A stretch of DNA of 64,000 nucleotides, from the NCBI RefSeq assembly GCF_049723235.1, contig NZ_JBNARB010000007.1, positions 1 to 64,000 of the forward strand. Direction: 5' to 3'. This stretch comes from Thermovenabulum sp049723235 (GTDB lineage Bacteria; Bacillota; Thermosediminibacteria; Thermosediminibacterales; Thermosediminibacteraceae). The position numbers were made by a program, and so were the translations under genes. The notes under the pieces are model-generated. The model was not told where the DNA came from, did not search any database, and saw only the letters and a list, made by a program, of their open reading frames with translations. Each line of letters starts with the position of its first letter. Position 1 is the stretch's first letter. Shown in pieces: positions 8,111 to 16,596 of this stretch.

Positions 8111-9635
8111 TTCTGGACACCACCTTTTCACTAACCTGCCCATAGGGGTCCATCTTTGTCCACGGCCTTGATGCAAGGTATAAAGCCGCCACCAGCATTC
8201 CTATTGCCACACCCCAGCCGAGAATTATAACGGCGCTCATGGGATAACCGCTGTAAGGAGCTTTGAATTCATTGATGATGTTTTGTATGAACATATATCC
8301 GAGGATAATCGGGGTGAGGTATTTTACGCAGAAATCCAGCCACCATCCAATTCTGAAATCCGAATACCTGTTGGCATGTTCCTTAATTTTATCCGTTCCG
8401 TAAACATAACCCAGCAATACTGCTTCTATTAAACCGAGTAGAGCAATTCCGTAATTCCCAACAAAATGGTCAACAATGTCGAGGATGTGAACTCCCGCAC
8501 CGGTTGCAATAAACATACTACCTATAAATCCGCCAATAGAAATCCTGGTAATTATCTGCTCCCGGGACAGATTGTACTTATCAAGGGCAGCGGTAGCAAA
8601 GGATTCAAGCATGGAAATGCTGGAGGATATTCCTGCGATGAACAGTGCAAAGAAAAATATTATTCCGAAAAGGCTCTGCATGAACTTGGGCATTGGCAGC
8701 ATGCTTATAGCCTTCGGGAAAGCCACGAAAGCTACGCCCGCACCGCTCGTTGCCACTTTTTCAAAAGGCACTCCCGAAGCAACGGAAACATAACCGAGTA
8801 TACTAAATACGGCAAGCCCTGCCATAAAGTCGAAGCTGGAGTTTGAAAATACCGTGATAAAAGAGTTGTTTACTATATCGGATTTCTCGGGCAGGTAGCT
8901 GGCATAGGCTATCATTACACCTACCGCTAAAGTAGTTGAGAAGAAAACCTGAGCGTAAGCCGCAATCCAAACCTTTGCGTTCATAATCTTTGAAAAATCG
9001 GGTTTTAAAAACCAGTTAAGACCGTAAGCCGCACCGGGTAGGGTTAATCCCCTTATTGTAATAATCACCATTAACAGTGCCAGAAGCGGGGTCATTACCC
9101 GGCAGGCCTTTTCGATTCCTCCCGAAATACCCTTTTTAGTAATGGTGTAATTCAAGAGCCACACGATAATTACCGCAAGAGCAATGTTCCACCTGAAGCC
9201 GCCCAGGTCCCAGGGACCGCTGGATACCCCAAGGAATTTCCCGCCGAAAAAGGCATTGGGATCAGCTCCCCAGGCCTGGGTAATTGCGTAAACCAGGTAG
9301 TTTAAGCTCCAGGAAATAATAGTTGAATAATAGCACATTACAATTAGCGGCACCATTGTCTGCCACCAGCCGATAAACTCGTACTTTTTACCAAGTCTTG
9401 CAAAAGATAAGGTGGCTCCGCCTCTCATCTTGTGACCGAAGGAAAATTCCATTATCATCAAAGGCACCCCGGCGGTCAGGAGTGCAAAGAAATAAGGCAG
9501 AATGAAGGCGCCGCCTCCATTCTGGTAGGCCATAAAAGGAAAGCGCCAGAAGTTTCCGAGACCAACGGCAGCACCAACGGTAGAAAATATGAATCCTGCC
9601 CTTGATCTCCACTGATCCCTTTCAAAATTTTCCAT
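8103..9635 (-). CDS. NSS family Na+-dependent amino acid transporter, TnaT-like
   Basis: This is a neurotransmitter:sodium symporter family protein with about 11-12 membrane spans. TM1 carries the signature GLGNFWRFPF followed by a NGGGAF turn. It sits 26 bases after tnaA in one operon. The tryptophan carrier TnaT of Symbiobacterium thermophilum also belongs to this family and lies near tryptophanase. Tryptophan (or another aromatic or indole-yielding amino acid) is therefore the likely substrate; this is inference from context. A MetS-like subunit overlaps the 3' end, which is unusual for the characterised TnaT but common in MetP-type members. Confidence 0.88.
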   Translation of the reverse strand: MENFERDQWRSRAGFIFSTVGAAVGLGNFWRFPFMAYQNGGGAFILPYFFALLTAGVPLMIMEFSFGHKMRGGATLSFARLGKKYEFIGWWQTMVPLIVMCYYSTIISWSLNYLVYAITQAWGADPNAFFGGKFLGVSSGPWDLGGFRWNIALAVIIVWLLNYTITKKGISGGIEKACRVMTPLLALLMVIITIRGLTLPGAAYGLNWFLKPDFSKIMNAKVWIAAYAQVFFSTTLAVGVMIAYASYLPEKSDIVNNSFITVFSNSSFDFMAGLAVFSILGYVSVASGVPFEKVATSGAGVAFVAFPKAISMLPMPKFMQSLFGIIFFFALFIAGISSSISMLESFATAALDKYNLSREQIITRISIGGFIGSMFIATGAGVHILDIVDHFVGNYGIALLGLIEAVLLGYVYGTDKIKEHANRYSDFRIGWWLDFCVKYLTPIILGYMFIQNIINEFKAPYSGYPMSAVIILGWGVAIGMLVAALYLASRPWTKMDPYGQVSEKVVSRND

Positions 9636-9661
9636 AACCTCACCCCTTAATTTTTATTTTT

Positions 9662-11050
9662 TTACTCTACCGGCTCCAATCTTGCAAGGAAGTGCCTTAA
9701 TACCGGTGGCTCGTAAACCAATCTCAGTCCTTTCAAGGATTCCCTTCTTGAATAGACCCTTTTTACGGCTTCAGCAATTACATCCATGTGGCTGTTGGTG
9801 TATACCCTTCTGGGTATGGTCAGCCTTACGAAATCAAGAGCTGGAAGTATCTCTTCTTTTGTAATCGGGTCCCTTCCGGCCAGAAGGGTTCCTACCTCTA
9901 CCGCTCTAATTCCCGCTTCTATATACAGTTCCACGCAAATTACCTGGGATGGATATTGATTTTGCGGGATGTGAGGCAAGAATTTCTTTCCATCTATAAA
10001 TACCGCGTGTCCACCGGTGGGATACTGAATGGGTATGCCGGATGCCCTGAGTTTGTCGCCGAGGTATTTTATCTGGTTAATTCTCCAGTAAAGGTAGTTT
10101 TCGTCCAGTACCTCCTCCAAACCGCGAGCCATGGCTTCCATATCCCTTCCTGCAAGACCGCCGTAGGTAACGAATCCTTCCATAGGAACAACCATTTGCT
10201 GTACCTTTTTGTAAAGCTCCTCATCGTCTTTAAGGGCAATTAATCCGCCGATATTCACGAGGGCATCCTTTTTAGCGGACATTGTAAAGCCTTCCGCATA
10301 GGAGAACATTTCCCTGACTATTTCTTTGACAGTCTTATTCTCGTAGCCTTTTTCCCTTTCTTTAATGAAATAAGCATTTTCAGCAAATCTCGCCGCATCA
10401 ATAAAGAGCTTTATCCCGTATTTATCGGCAATTCTTTTTACTTCTTTAATGTTTTCCATGGATACCGGCTGTCCGCCAGCGCTGTTGCAGGTAACAGTAG
10501 CAAGAATAAAGGCAACATTTTCAGGACCTACTTCCTTAATGAAGGCTTCCATTCTTTCCACATCAAAGTTCCCTTTAAAGGGATGGTAATTTTCTGTGTC
10601 TTCGGCTTCTTTAATAACAAAATTCTTGGCAATACCACCGGCTAATTCAATATGCGCCTTAGTTGTATCAAAATGCATATTACCCAGTACATACTGACCC
10701 TTTTTGATCAGGAGGGGGAATAATACCTTTTCAGCACCCCTTCCCTGGTGGGTAGGTACCGTAAAATTGTAACCAAAAACATCCTTTACTACATCGCAGA
10801 GGTGGATGTAGTTTCTGCTTCCTGCATAGGCTTCATCTCCGAGCATCATACCCGCCCACTGGTAATCGCTCATTGCAGATGTGCCGCTGTCGGTCAGTAG
10901 ATCGATGTATACATCTTCGGATTTTAACATGAAGGGGTTGTATCCCGCTTCTTTAATTTTTCTAATCCTTTCCTCCCTTGTCAGTATTTTTAAGGGCTCG
11001 ACCATTTTTATTCTGTAAGGTTCTGCCATTCTCGTAAGATCGTCCAGCAT
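9662..11050 (-). CDS. tnaA: Tryptophanase (PLP beta-eliminating lyase)
   Basis: This PLP enzyme cleaves L-tryptophan to indole, pyruvate and ammonia. The fold is shared with tyrosine phenol-lyase (TPL), so I compared specificity positions. The sequence has Asp128 in FDTT where TPL has Thr, Val386 in AVEVG where TPL has the phenol-binding Arg, and His453 in RHFLARL where TPL has Phe. All three are tryptophanase-like. The PLP lysine is in SAKKD (Lys260/261). The length of 462 residues is typical. AAGGAGG precedes the ATG at 11050. A -24/-12 promoter lies 54 bases upstream, and the transporter and its small subunit follow. Confidence 0.9.
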   Translation of the reverse strand: MLDDLTRMAEPYRIKMVEPLKILTREERIRKIKEAGYNPFMLKSEDVYIDLLTDSGTSAMSDYQWAGMMLGDEAYAGSRNYIHLCDVVKDVFGYNFTVPTHQGRGAEKVLFPLLIKKGQYVLGNMHFDTTKAHIELAGGIAKNFVIKEAEDTENYHPFKGNFDVERMEAFIKEVGPENVAFILATVTCNSAGGQPVSMENIKEVKRIADKYGIKLFIDAARFAENAYFIKEREKGYENKTVKEIVREMFSYAEGFTMSAKKDALVNIGGLIALKDDEELYKKVQQMVVPMEGFVTYGGLAGRDMEAMARGLEEVLDENYLYWRINQIKYLGDKLRASGIPIQYPTGGHAVFIDGKKFLPHIPQNQYPSQVICVELYIEAGIRAVEVGTLLAGRDPITKEEILPALDFVRLTIPRRVYTNSHMDVIAEAVKRVYSRRESLKGLRLVYEPPVLRHFLARLEPVE

Positions 11051-11103
11051 TTTAAGGCCTCCTTTTTATTTTATAGGTATTTGCAAAAACGAAATATTAT
11101 TAA

Positions 11104-11119
11104 TGCAATCTTTATGCCA
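11104..11119 (-). promoter_or_regulatory. Sigma-54 (-24/-12) promoter of the tnaA operon
   Basis: Read on the minus strand the site is TGGCAT, five bases, then TTGCA, which matches the consensus TGGCAY-N5-TTGCW. The predicted start is near 11093, giving a leader of about 43 bases before the tnaA ATG. The adjacent upstream gene encodes a sigma-54-dependent activator with an intact GAFTGA loop, which supports the call. Confidence 0.88.
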
Positions 11120-11215
11120 TCAATGTTGAATGATTGAAAGGCCTTATTACTTCAAAAAAACTTTTTTTATAAAAAAAATTTTATTTTACATCATGTATCA
11201 TTTTTGTACATAAAT

Positions 11216-11246
11216 AAACAAATGTCTCTTTTCGAGACATTTGTTT
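11216..11246 (-). repeat. Perfect 13-bp inverted repeat: terminator of the activator gene or upstream activator site
   Basis: AAACAAATGTCTC (11216-11228) and its exact complement (11234-11246) flank a five-base loop. On the minus strand the stem is followed by ATTTATG, a weak U tract, so it can end the activator transcript. It also sits about 120 bp upstream of the -24/-12 element, the usual distance for an enhancer-binding site. Either or both roles are possible. Confidence 0.55.
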
Positions 11247-11353
11247 CATAAATTTATAACAATTTATGTCTTATTTTGATACAATTTTGCATAATTTTTT
11301 AGTATTGTCCGCAATTCTTTTATTATTCTTTTACTTTTAGATATTTGCCAATA

Positions 11354-12712
11354 TTAACAGTTGATACCGTATTCTTTTATTTTTCTGTACAATGTAGACC
11401 GGGGTATCCCGAGCACCTGGGCGGCCTTACTTTTGTTTTTAAATACTTTGAGGCTCTCTTCTATAAGGTTTCTTTCGACTTCAAAAAGCTTCGGCCAGCG
11501 GTCTTTGGCCGAATCGTAATACTGATAAGGGCTGTCTTTTATAAGGTATTCGGGCAGGTCCTCTACCGTTATCAAATCGTCGTCATCTATAATCATGCTT
11601 TTTTCCAGAATATTTTCCAGTTCCCGTATATTACCGGGATAATCGTAATTTAAAAGCATTTTCATAGCAGTAGAAGCAATTTTGGGTTTTGACTTGTCAA
11701 GCCTTCTGGCCAATCGATTAAGAAAATAGGAAATATACAGCGGAAGGTCCTCTTTTCTTTCTTTTAATGGCGGAACATCTATTTTTATTACATTTAAACG
11801 GTAATATAAATCTTCCCTGAACTTCTTCTCCTTTACCATCATCTCCAAATCCTTATTGGTAGCAGCTATAACCCTTACATCCAGCTTTATCTTCTGGGTG
11901 CCTCCCACCCTCATAATTTCTTTTTCCTGCAAAACCCTGAGTAATTTAACCTGTAACGGGTAAGGCATATCCCCTATTTCATCAAGGAAAAGGGTTCCCC
12001 CCTCCGCCTGTTCAAAAAGACCGGGTTTCCCCTTGGAAGACGCTCCTGTAAAGGCTCCAGCTTCATAGCCAAAAAGTTCGCTTTCCAAAAGATTTTCCGG
12101 TATTGCTCCGCAGTTAACGGCAATGAAGGGTTTATGTTTTCTTACCCCTTTATCATGGATAAATTTTGCTATTACTTCCTTTCCGGTGCCGCTTTCGCCT
12201 ATTATAAGAACATTAGAATTTATGTTGGCAGCTTTTAACGCAAGAGAAAAAGCTTTCTGCATCTTAGCGTTTTTCCCAATTATGGGTTCCTCATTTCCTA
12301 TGAAGCTCGAAAGCTGAAGGGAAAGCCTGTTTATCTTTTCTTCCGCTTTTATTAATTTGGCATTCAAATTTTCCAGCTCGGTAATATCCAAAAACACCGA
12401 AATAGCTCCTATTACCTCACCGCTGCCTTTATTTTTGATGGGTACAATGTTGGAAATCACATATCTATCGTTTACCCGGGTTTTAACCCCCAATTTTTCC
12501 CTGCCCGTATTTATTACATCGGGTATTGAAGAATCCGGTGCGACCTCCTTCACATACTTCCCCAGAATCCTGCTGTTTTCAAGACCTGTAATTCGCTCAT
12601 TTGCTTCATTCACGTACAGTATCTTTCCATCTTTATCGGCTATTACTATACCTTCATGGACATGGTTTAAAATAATCTCTATGCTGTTTATCATTTCGGA
12701 AAGAATTTTCAT
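11354..12712 (-). CDS. PAS-AAA+-Fis sigma-54-dependent transcriptional activator
   Basis: The N-terminal PAS domain covers about residues 8-115 (sensor). A linker helix leads to the AAA+ domain at about 140-370. The AAA+ domain has Walker A GESGTGKE, the sigma-54 contact loop GAFTGA, Walker B FLDEIGD and the arginine-finger region. The C-terminal Fis-type helix-turn-helix ends AAQVLGIPRSTLYRKIKEYG. It resembles TyrR- or RocR-class aromatic and amino acid regulators. It lies immediately upstream of a -24/-12 promoter and tnaA on the same strand, so it is probably the dedicated activator of tryptophan catabolism. The PAS ligand is unknown. It forms an operon with the phosphoesterase 14 bases upstream. 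Confidence 0.92.
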   Translation of the reverse strand: MKILSEMINSIEIILNHVHEGIVIADKDGKILYVNEANERITGLENSRILGKYVKEVAPDSSIPDVINTGREKLGVKTRVNDRYVISNIVPIKNKGSGEVIGAISVFLDITELENLNAKLIKAEEKINRLSLQLSSFIGNEEPIIGKNAKMQKAFSLALKAANINSNVLIIGESGTGKEVIAKFIHDKGVRKHKPFIAVNCGAIPENLLESELFGYEAGAFTGASSKGKPGLFEQAEGGTLFLDEIGDMPYPLQVKLLRVLQEKEIMRVGGTQKIKLDVRVIAATNKDLEMMVKEKKFREDLYYRLNVIKIDVPPLKERKEDLPLYISYFLNRLARRLDKSKPKIASTAMKMLLNYDYPGNIRELENILEKSMIIDDDDLITVEDLPEYLIKDSPYQYYDSAKDRWPKLFEVERNLIEESLKVFKNKSKAAQVLGIPRSTLYRKIKEYGINC

Positions 12713-12726
12713 TAAAACCCCGCCCT

Positions 12727-13461
12727 TTACGCGATTCCTCTCACAAGATTTGCGAATAATTTCGGCAGTCCCCTTTCTTCTATCAGCCCTGCGCTTTTTT
12801 CAAAGTCATAGGGGACTTTCATTATTTTAAAGGTAAGTTCTCCCGGTTTTATTTCTATAAAAACCCAAGTGGCATCATTTGAAAATTTATTTTTCCCTTG
12901 CTCGGGCTTCGGCTTTCCCACACTCCCGGCATTAATTACAAATCTGTCCTTTATGGTTTTTACGTAAGGAATATGGGTATGACCGCATAAAAGTATGTGA
13001 CAGTGATTTTCCTCAAAAAATTTTGTGAACCTTTCCAGGGAAGTATCCTCGAAAAGGTATTCATTTGTCCTCTCCGGGCTTCCATGCACGGCCAAGATTT
13101 TATAGCCCTCCGCTTCAAACTCCACCTTGCGGGGCAGATTTTTTAAAAATTCGCGGTTATCCTCTTTAATATTTTCCGAGGTCCAGGATAGAGAAATTCC
13201 CCCGAGCATTGCCTCTTCTTCCGTTTTATAATCACAGCCGCAGACAATCTTTTTAAACCCTACTGCTTCATCGTAATTTCCCATCACCGTTGTAATACTT
13301 TTTTCCCTTATCAGCTCTATAACTTCATTGGGGCTTGCTCCGTAACCTACCAGGTCCCCGAGACAAAGGATTTTATCGGGATTATAAAGTTTTATATCTT
13401 CGAGGACTGCTTTTAATGCTTCAAAATTGGAGTGAACATCGGAAAAAAAAGCAATTTTCAT
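12727..13461 (-). CDS. Calcineurin-like metallophosphoesterase (YfcE/MJ0936-like)
   Basis: This is a small cytosolic metallophosphoesterase. The dimetal motifs are in order: DVH (Asp8, His10), GDLVG, GNYD (a GNHD variant with Tyr for His) and GHTH near residue 173. The start is placed at 13461, where AAGGAAAGGAG precedes the ATG. The longer frame from 13506 runs through that site. Relatives act on phosphodiesters or as diadenosine-tetraphosphate or protein phosphatases; the substrate is unknown here. It is the first gene of an operon with the sigma-54 activator. Confidence 0.85.
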   Translation of the reverse strand: MKIAFFSDVHSNFEALKAVLEDIKLYNPDKILCLGDLVGYGASPNEVIELIREKSITTVMGNYDEAVGFKKIVCGCDYKTEEEAMLGGISLSWTSENIKEDNREFLKNLPRKVEFEAEGYKILAVHGSPERTNEYLFEDTSLERFTKFFEENHCHILLCGHTHIPYVKTIKDRFVINAGSVGKPKPEQGKNKFSNDATWVFIEIKPGELTFKIMKVPYDFEKSAGLIEERGLPKLFANLVRGIA

Positions 13462-13541
13462 TTTTATACTCCTTTCCTTAAAATAATTTTTCAAGGATAT
13501 TTTCAAAAAGCGTCGAATATTATTTTTCGGGAGGAAAATTT

Positions 13542-14642
13542 ATGGTGAAAAATACAAAATCCCTCTTAACCCTATTTATACTACTATTTTACCTCATTTT
13601 CATTTTTATTTCCTGTCCTTTTGTTTCCTTTTCCCTTCCGTCACCTGTTCCGATAATGGATTCAAAAGAGCAGGAGTTACTTGAGGAGATTTTATCCTTA
13701 GATTCAAAAATACACTCTTTAAAAGAAAAAATCAGCAATTTGGAGAGACAAAGAGAAGAATTAAACAAAACTTTATTAAATAATAAAAGAGATTTAAAAA
13801 AATTGGAAGGTACACTGAAAGAAAAACGTAAAAAACTGTCTTCCTTTATTGTCTTCGCTTACAAAGGAGGGTTTGGCACATTTCTTGCCGTTCTCGCCGG
13901 TTCCGAAAGCCTGGGTGACTTCTTGAGGAGGCTTGATAACATTATTTTTGTAACGGAATACTATAATAATGTAATTGATGAAGTAAAAACCTTAATAGTT
14001 TTAAAAAAGCAGGAGGAAGAAAAAATAATGGAAAAACAAAAGAAAATTGCTCAATTAGAAAAGGAATCAAAAAATACGCTTTTGGAGCTGGAAAAAGCAA
14101 AAATTTTTAAGGAAACGGAACTGGCTAAAGCCAGGAGGATTTTTAAGGATCCTGAATTTCTTGAAGATATGAGCAAAAACTGGCAGGTGGTGCTACCTTC
14201 CCTTGATTATCTATTAAAGAATTTAACTTCCCTTCCCTGGACATCCATAAGCCCGGATAAACTTCATGTGAACTACTTTACCCTTACCGCTAAGGGAGAA
14301 TTTTATGAAAAATCCCTGACGGAAAAACTACTTTCAGGGAAGGAAGAATTGAAAAATGTGTATTTTAAAGTTACTAAGGAAGGAATAACAGTATCCGAAA
14401 AGGATAAATCCGGTAATACGGTTTATTCCATTACCTGCACGGTAGCTCTTACGGAGGAAGGAAAAATAAAGTTTGATCCAATAAGATTAGAATTTAATGG
14501 AATTACCCTTTTGCCGGAAGTAATAAAAGATCTTTTGACCGGTTACGATTTATCTTTCACACCCCCTCCTCTACCCTACGAACTAAAAATTGCCTCGATA
14601 GAAACCCAAGAGGGGAAACTAATTATGAATTTCAAAAAATGA
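13542..14642 (+). CDS. Secreted CwlO/PcsB-like coiled-coil protein without a hydrolase domain
   Basis: An N-terminal hydrophobic segment (residues about 7-32) is a signal peptide or anchor. Residues about 40-195 form a coiled coil of the CwlO/PcsB type. It is interrupted by the characteristic segment AYKGGFGTFLAVLAGSESLG and FLRRLDNI, which in PcsB/CwlO contacts FtsX. Instead of NlpC/P60, CHAP or M23, the last 150 residues form a beta-rich domain ending in an LPL/YELKI-type pattern resembling DUF2993/LmeA lipid-binding proteins; that resemblance is tentative. It may be a regulator of cell wall hydrolysis or an envelope lipid-binding protein. It is monocistronic and divergent from the phosphoesterase. 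Confidence 0.7.
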   Translation: MVKNTKSLLTLFILLFYLIFIFISCPFVSFSLPSPVPIMDSKEQELLEEILSLDSKIHSLKEKISNLERQREELNKTLLNNKRDLKKLEGTLKEKRKKLSSFIVFAYKGGFGTFLAVLAGSESLGDFLRRLDNIIFVTEYYNNVIDEVKTLIVLKKQEEEKIMEKQKKIAQLEKESKNTLLELEKAKIFKETELAKARRIFKDPEFLEDMSKNWQVVLPSLDYLLKNLTSLPWTSISPDKLHVNYFTLTAKGEFYEKSLTEKLLSGKEELKNVYFKVTKEGITVSEKDKSGNTVYSITCTVALTEEGKIKFDPIRLEFNGITLLPEVIKDLLTGYDLSFTPPPLPYELKIASIETQEGKLIMNFKK

Positions 14643-14771
14643 AAATAAAAGTAATAACAGTAGAATATATTTTTGTTTTTTATATTCGAATATATTGATA
14701 TTTTATGATATAATTTACTATGAAATTAAAAGGTGATCAGGCATAGTTTACTTCTATTTTGAATATATAAA

Positions 14772-15440
14772 ATGGATGGTGGAAAGATAATGAACTATCA
14801 AATTTCATTTTTTTCCGCTTTTGCAGGAGGGGTGCTGGCCTTTTTTTCTCCCTGCGTTGTGCCTTTGCTCCCTGTTTATGCGGGAATTCTTGCGGGAAGC
14901 GGCGAAAAAAAAGGAAGCTTGATTGTTAATTCCCTTTTTTTTATTGGAGGATTTTCCATCACTTTTACGGCACTGGGACTTTCCTTTACCGCTCTAAGCA
15001 GGTTTTTAGTAATGAATAAATTTCTTTTTTCAAAAATAGCCGATGTAATAATAATTATTCTGGGGCTTAACCTTCTGGATCTATTAAAACTTAATTTTCT
15101 TATGAAGGAAAAAAGAAGATATCTGGAATTTATTTCTATATCCCCTTTCACCTCCTTTATCCTCGGGATTTTTTTCTCGGCCGGTTGGACGCCGTGCATA
15201 GGCCCAATTCTTTCTTCAATTTTATTAATGGCAGGTACAACCCGGGATATAAAGATGGGATCCCTTCTCCTGTTTTCTTTCTCCGCAGGATTTGGCTTAC
15301 CCTTTTTTATTTTTTCAGTGATTTTTAGCAATTCACAAAAAGCAAAAAGTTTATTATTAAAATTTGCTCCCTTCTCAAAAAAAATAGCGGGAGCCCTTTT
15401 GATAGTAACCGGGTTAAGTCTTCTTTTTGAACTAATATAA
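14772..15440 (+). CDS. ccdA: CcdA-like thiol:disulfide electron carrier membrane protein
   Basis: This six-span membrane protein of the DsbD-beta/CcdA family moves reducing power from cytosolic thioredoxin across the membrane. The two redox cysteines are in FFSPCVVPLLP (TM1) and GWTPCIGPIL (TM4). It lies 24 bases before a secreted thioredoxin-like lipoprotein, the usual electron acceptor, so the pair forms a reducing system for extracytoplasmic thiols (cytochrome c maturation or spore and cell wall proteins). The ATG at 14772 and the one at 14790 both have weak ribosome sites, so the start is uncertain by six codons. Confidence 0.9.
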   Translation: MDGGKIMNYQISFFSAFAGGVLAFFSPCVVPLLPVYAGILAGSGEKKGSLIVNSLFFIGGFSITFTALGLSFTALSRFLVMNKFLFSKIADVIIIILGLNLLDLLKLNFLMKEKRRYLEFISISPFTSFILGIFFSAGWTPCIGPILSSILLMAGTTRDIKMGSLLLFSFSAGFGLPFFIFSVIFSNSQKAKSLLLKFAPFSKKIAGALLIVTGLSLLFELI

Positions 15441-15464
15441 TTTTTTTAGAAAGGAGGCTTCGGT

Positions 15465-15980
15465 TTGAAAAAAGTATTTTGTTTTCTTTTAATCCTTTTA
15501 TTAATGCTGATAACAGGTTGTACTCCTTCTCAGGTCAGCGGTCCCGCTCCTTTTGAGAACAGCCCTGCTCCCGATTTTGAACTAAAGGACCTTAAAGGCA
15601 ACCCTGTCCGGTTCTCCGACTACAAGGGTAAAAACATTTTTCTCAACTTCTGGTCGATAAACTGCCCTTACTGTTTAAAAGAATTAGACGAGCTTCAGTC
15701 ATTTTTTAATGAACTCCCGGAAAATACCCTTTTAATTACGGTAAATTTGGATAAAGATGTGGAAAAGGTTAAAGCGTATATAAACGAAAAGGGTTACACC
15801 TTCCCGGTACTTTCCGATCCAAGGGGAGAAACAATTAAAAAATATTCCATCCGGGGAATTCCTTTAAATATTTTCATTGACTGCAGCGGAACTATAAAGA
15901 CCCGAATTGAAGGTGCTCTTACGAAAAGTTATATTATCGATCTTATTAAATCCTACGATGTAATAAAAAAACCTGCCTGA
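15465..15980 (+). CDS. resA: ResA/TlpA-like thioredoxin lipoprotein
   Basis: The lipobox LITGC gives lipidated Cys19. The thioredoxin fold of the AhpC-TSA/Redoxin type has a CPYC active site (Cys67, Cys70) and a cis-Pro in RGIPLN. It should sit outside the membrane as a reductant fed by the adjacent CcdA. The start is TTG at 15465 with AAAGGAGG eight bases upstream. The final codons lie inside the hairpin that terminates the convergent minus-strand gene. Confidence 0.88.
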   Translation: MKKVFCFLLILLLMLITGCTPSQVSGPAPFENSPAPDFELKDLKGNPVRFSDYKGKNIFLNFWSINCPYCLKELDELQSFFNELPENTLLITVNLDKDVEKVKAYINEKGYTFPVLSDPRGETIKKYSIRGIPLNIFIDCSGTIKTRIEGALTKSYIIDLIKSYDVIKKPA

Positions 15981-16003
15981 CCTTATTCCTAAATCAGGCA
16001 GGT
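15963..16003 (-). terminator. Intrinsic terminator of the minus-strand gene ending at 16010
   Basis: The 10-bp stem ACCTGCCTGA (15971-15980) with TCAGGCAGGT (15994-16003) is followed on the minus strand by a TTTTTT run. It overlaps the 3' end of the plus-strand thioredoxin gene. Confidence 0.85.
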
Positions 16004-16009
16004 AGCCTG

Positions 16010-16564
16010 TCAGTTCCTATTTTTTGGTTTACAAAGTATTTCACTTATCCATGTATCCATTATATTGGCGGCATGGGCGGGTTTCATAATTACGGCGGAA
16101 TCCGCCCCTTCACTCGTGCCTCCAATTGCTATTATCTCTTCGCCGTAGGGAATTAACCCGGCATCCAGAGCCATTGTGGCCACTTCCACGCAAACTTTCA
16201 CGCCCTGGCCAAACATTCTGAGGGTATTTGCAATTATCTCCACAGGATAAACCCCACCGAATTTTCTGCTAAGACCTCTCTCCGCACCTGAAAGGACATG
16301 GGTGGTGGTCAGCACCTTCACTCCTTTTTTTATCAATTCCTCCCTCAAATCTTCGGGAAATTCCATATCGCCGGGAGCCCTGAATCCACAGGCATGAGTT
16401 ACTATGACAAGGTTAGCGTTTATATTTGCATCCACCAAAAGTTTTGCCGTCCTGCCTTCATTGGAGGCAGCGACAACATGCCTGATTCCCCTTTCCTCCA
16501 CAGCTTTTTTCACTATTTCTACAGTTTTTTGCGTGTTTTCAGCTCCGGGTTTTTCGAAATACAC
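16010..16564 (-). CDS. Pyruvate kinase C-terminal-like domain protein
   Basis: This is a free-standing 184-residue protein resembling the C-terminal alpha/beta domain of pyruvate kinase (COG1751-type). It has MYFEKPGAENTQ at the N-terminus, ASNEGRTAKLL, THACGFR, and a C-terminal IGGTSEGADSAVI. In pyruvate kinase this domain binds allosteric effectors. The stand-alone form has no established enzyme activity that I know of. It lies 32 bases after dapG and probably belongs to that operon, ahead of a strong terminator. Its presence next to the aspartate pathway may reflect effector sensing; this is inference. Confidence 0.8.
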   Translation of the reverse strand: MYFEKPGAENTQKTVEIVKKAVEERGIRHVVAASNEGRTAKLLVDANINANLVIVTHACGFRAPGDMEFPEDLREELIKKGVKVLTTTHVLSGAERGLSRKFGGVYPVEIIANTLRMFGQGVKVCVEVATMALDAGLIPYGEEIIAIGGTSEGADSAVIMKPAHAANIMDTWISEILCKPKNRN

Positions 16565-16596
16565 CTTCCATTACCTCCCAATACTTTTTGTTATGA

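Larger units (their letters stand above)
11051..11353. other. 303-bp regulatory intergenic region between the sigma-54 activator and tnaA
   Basis: This stretch has no gene. It holds a sigma-54 promoter (11104-11119), a perfect 13-bp inverted repeat (11216-11246), a small palindrome TACATCATGTA near 11187-11197 and very AT-rich DNA of the kind that bends easily. The layout fits an enhancer-dependent promoter with upstream activator sites. Confidence 0.6.

Noticed and set aside
8466..8846. 126-residue plus-strand frame inside the NSS transporter.
   Set aside because: Antisense shadow, no ribosome site, no recognisable motif.
10444..10500. Annotating the lyase as tyrosine phenol-lyase from overall similarity.
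   Set aside because: Specificity residues Asp128, Val386 and His453 are tryptophanase-like.
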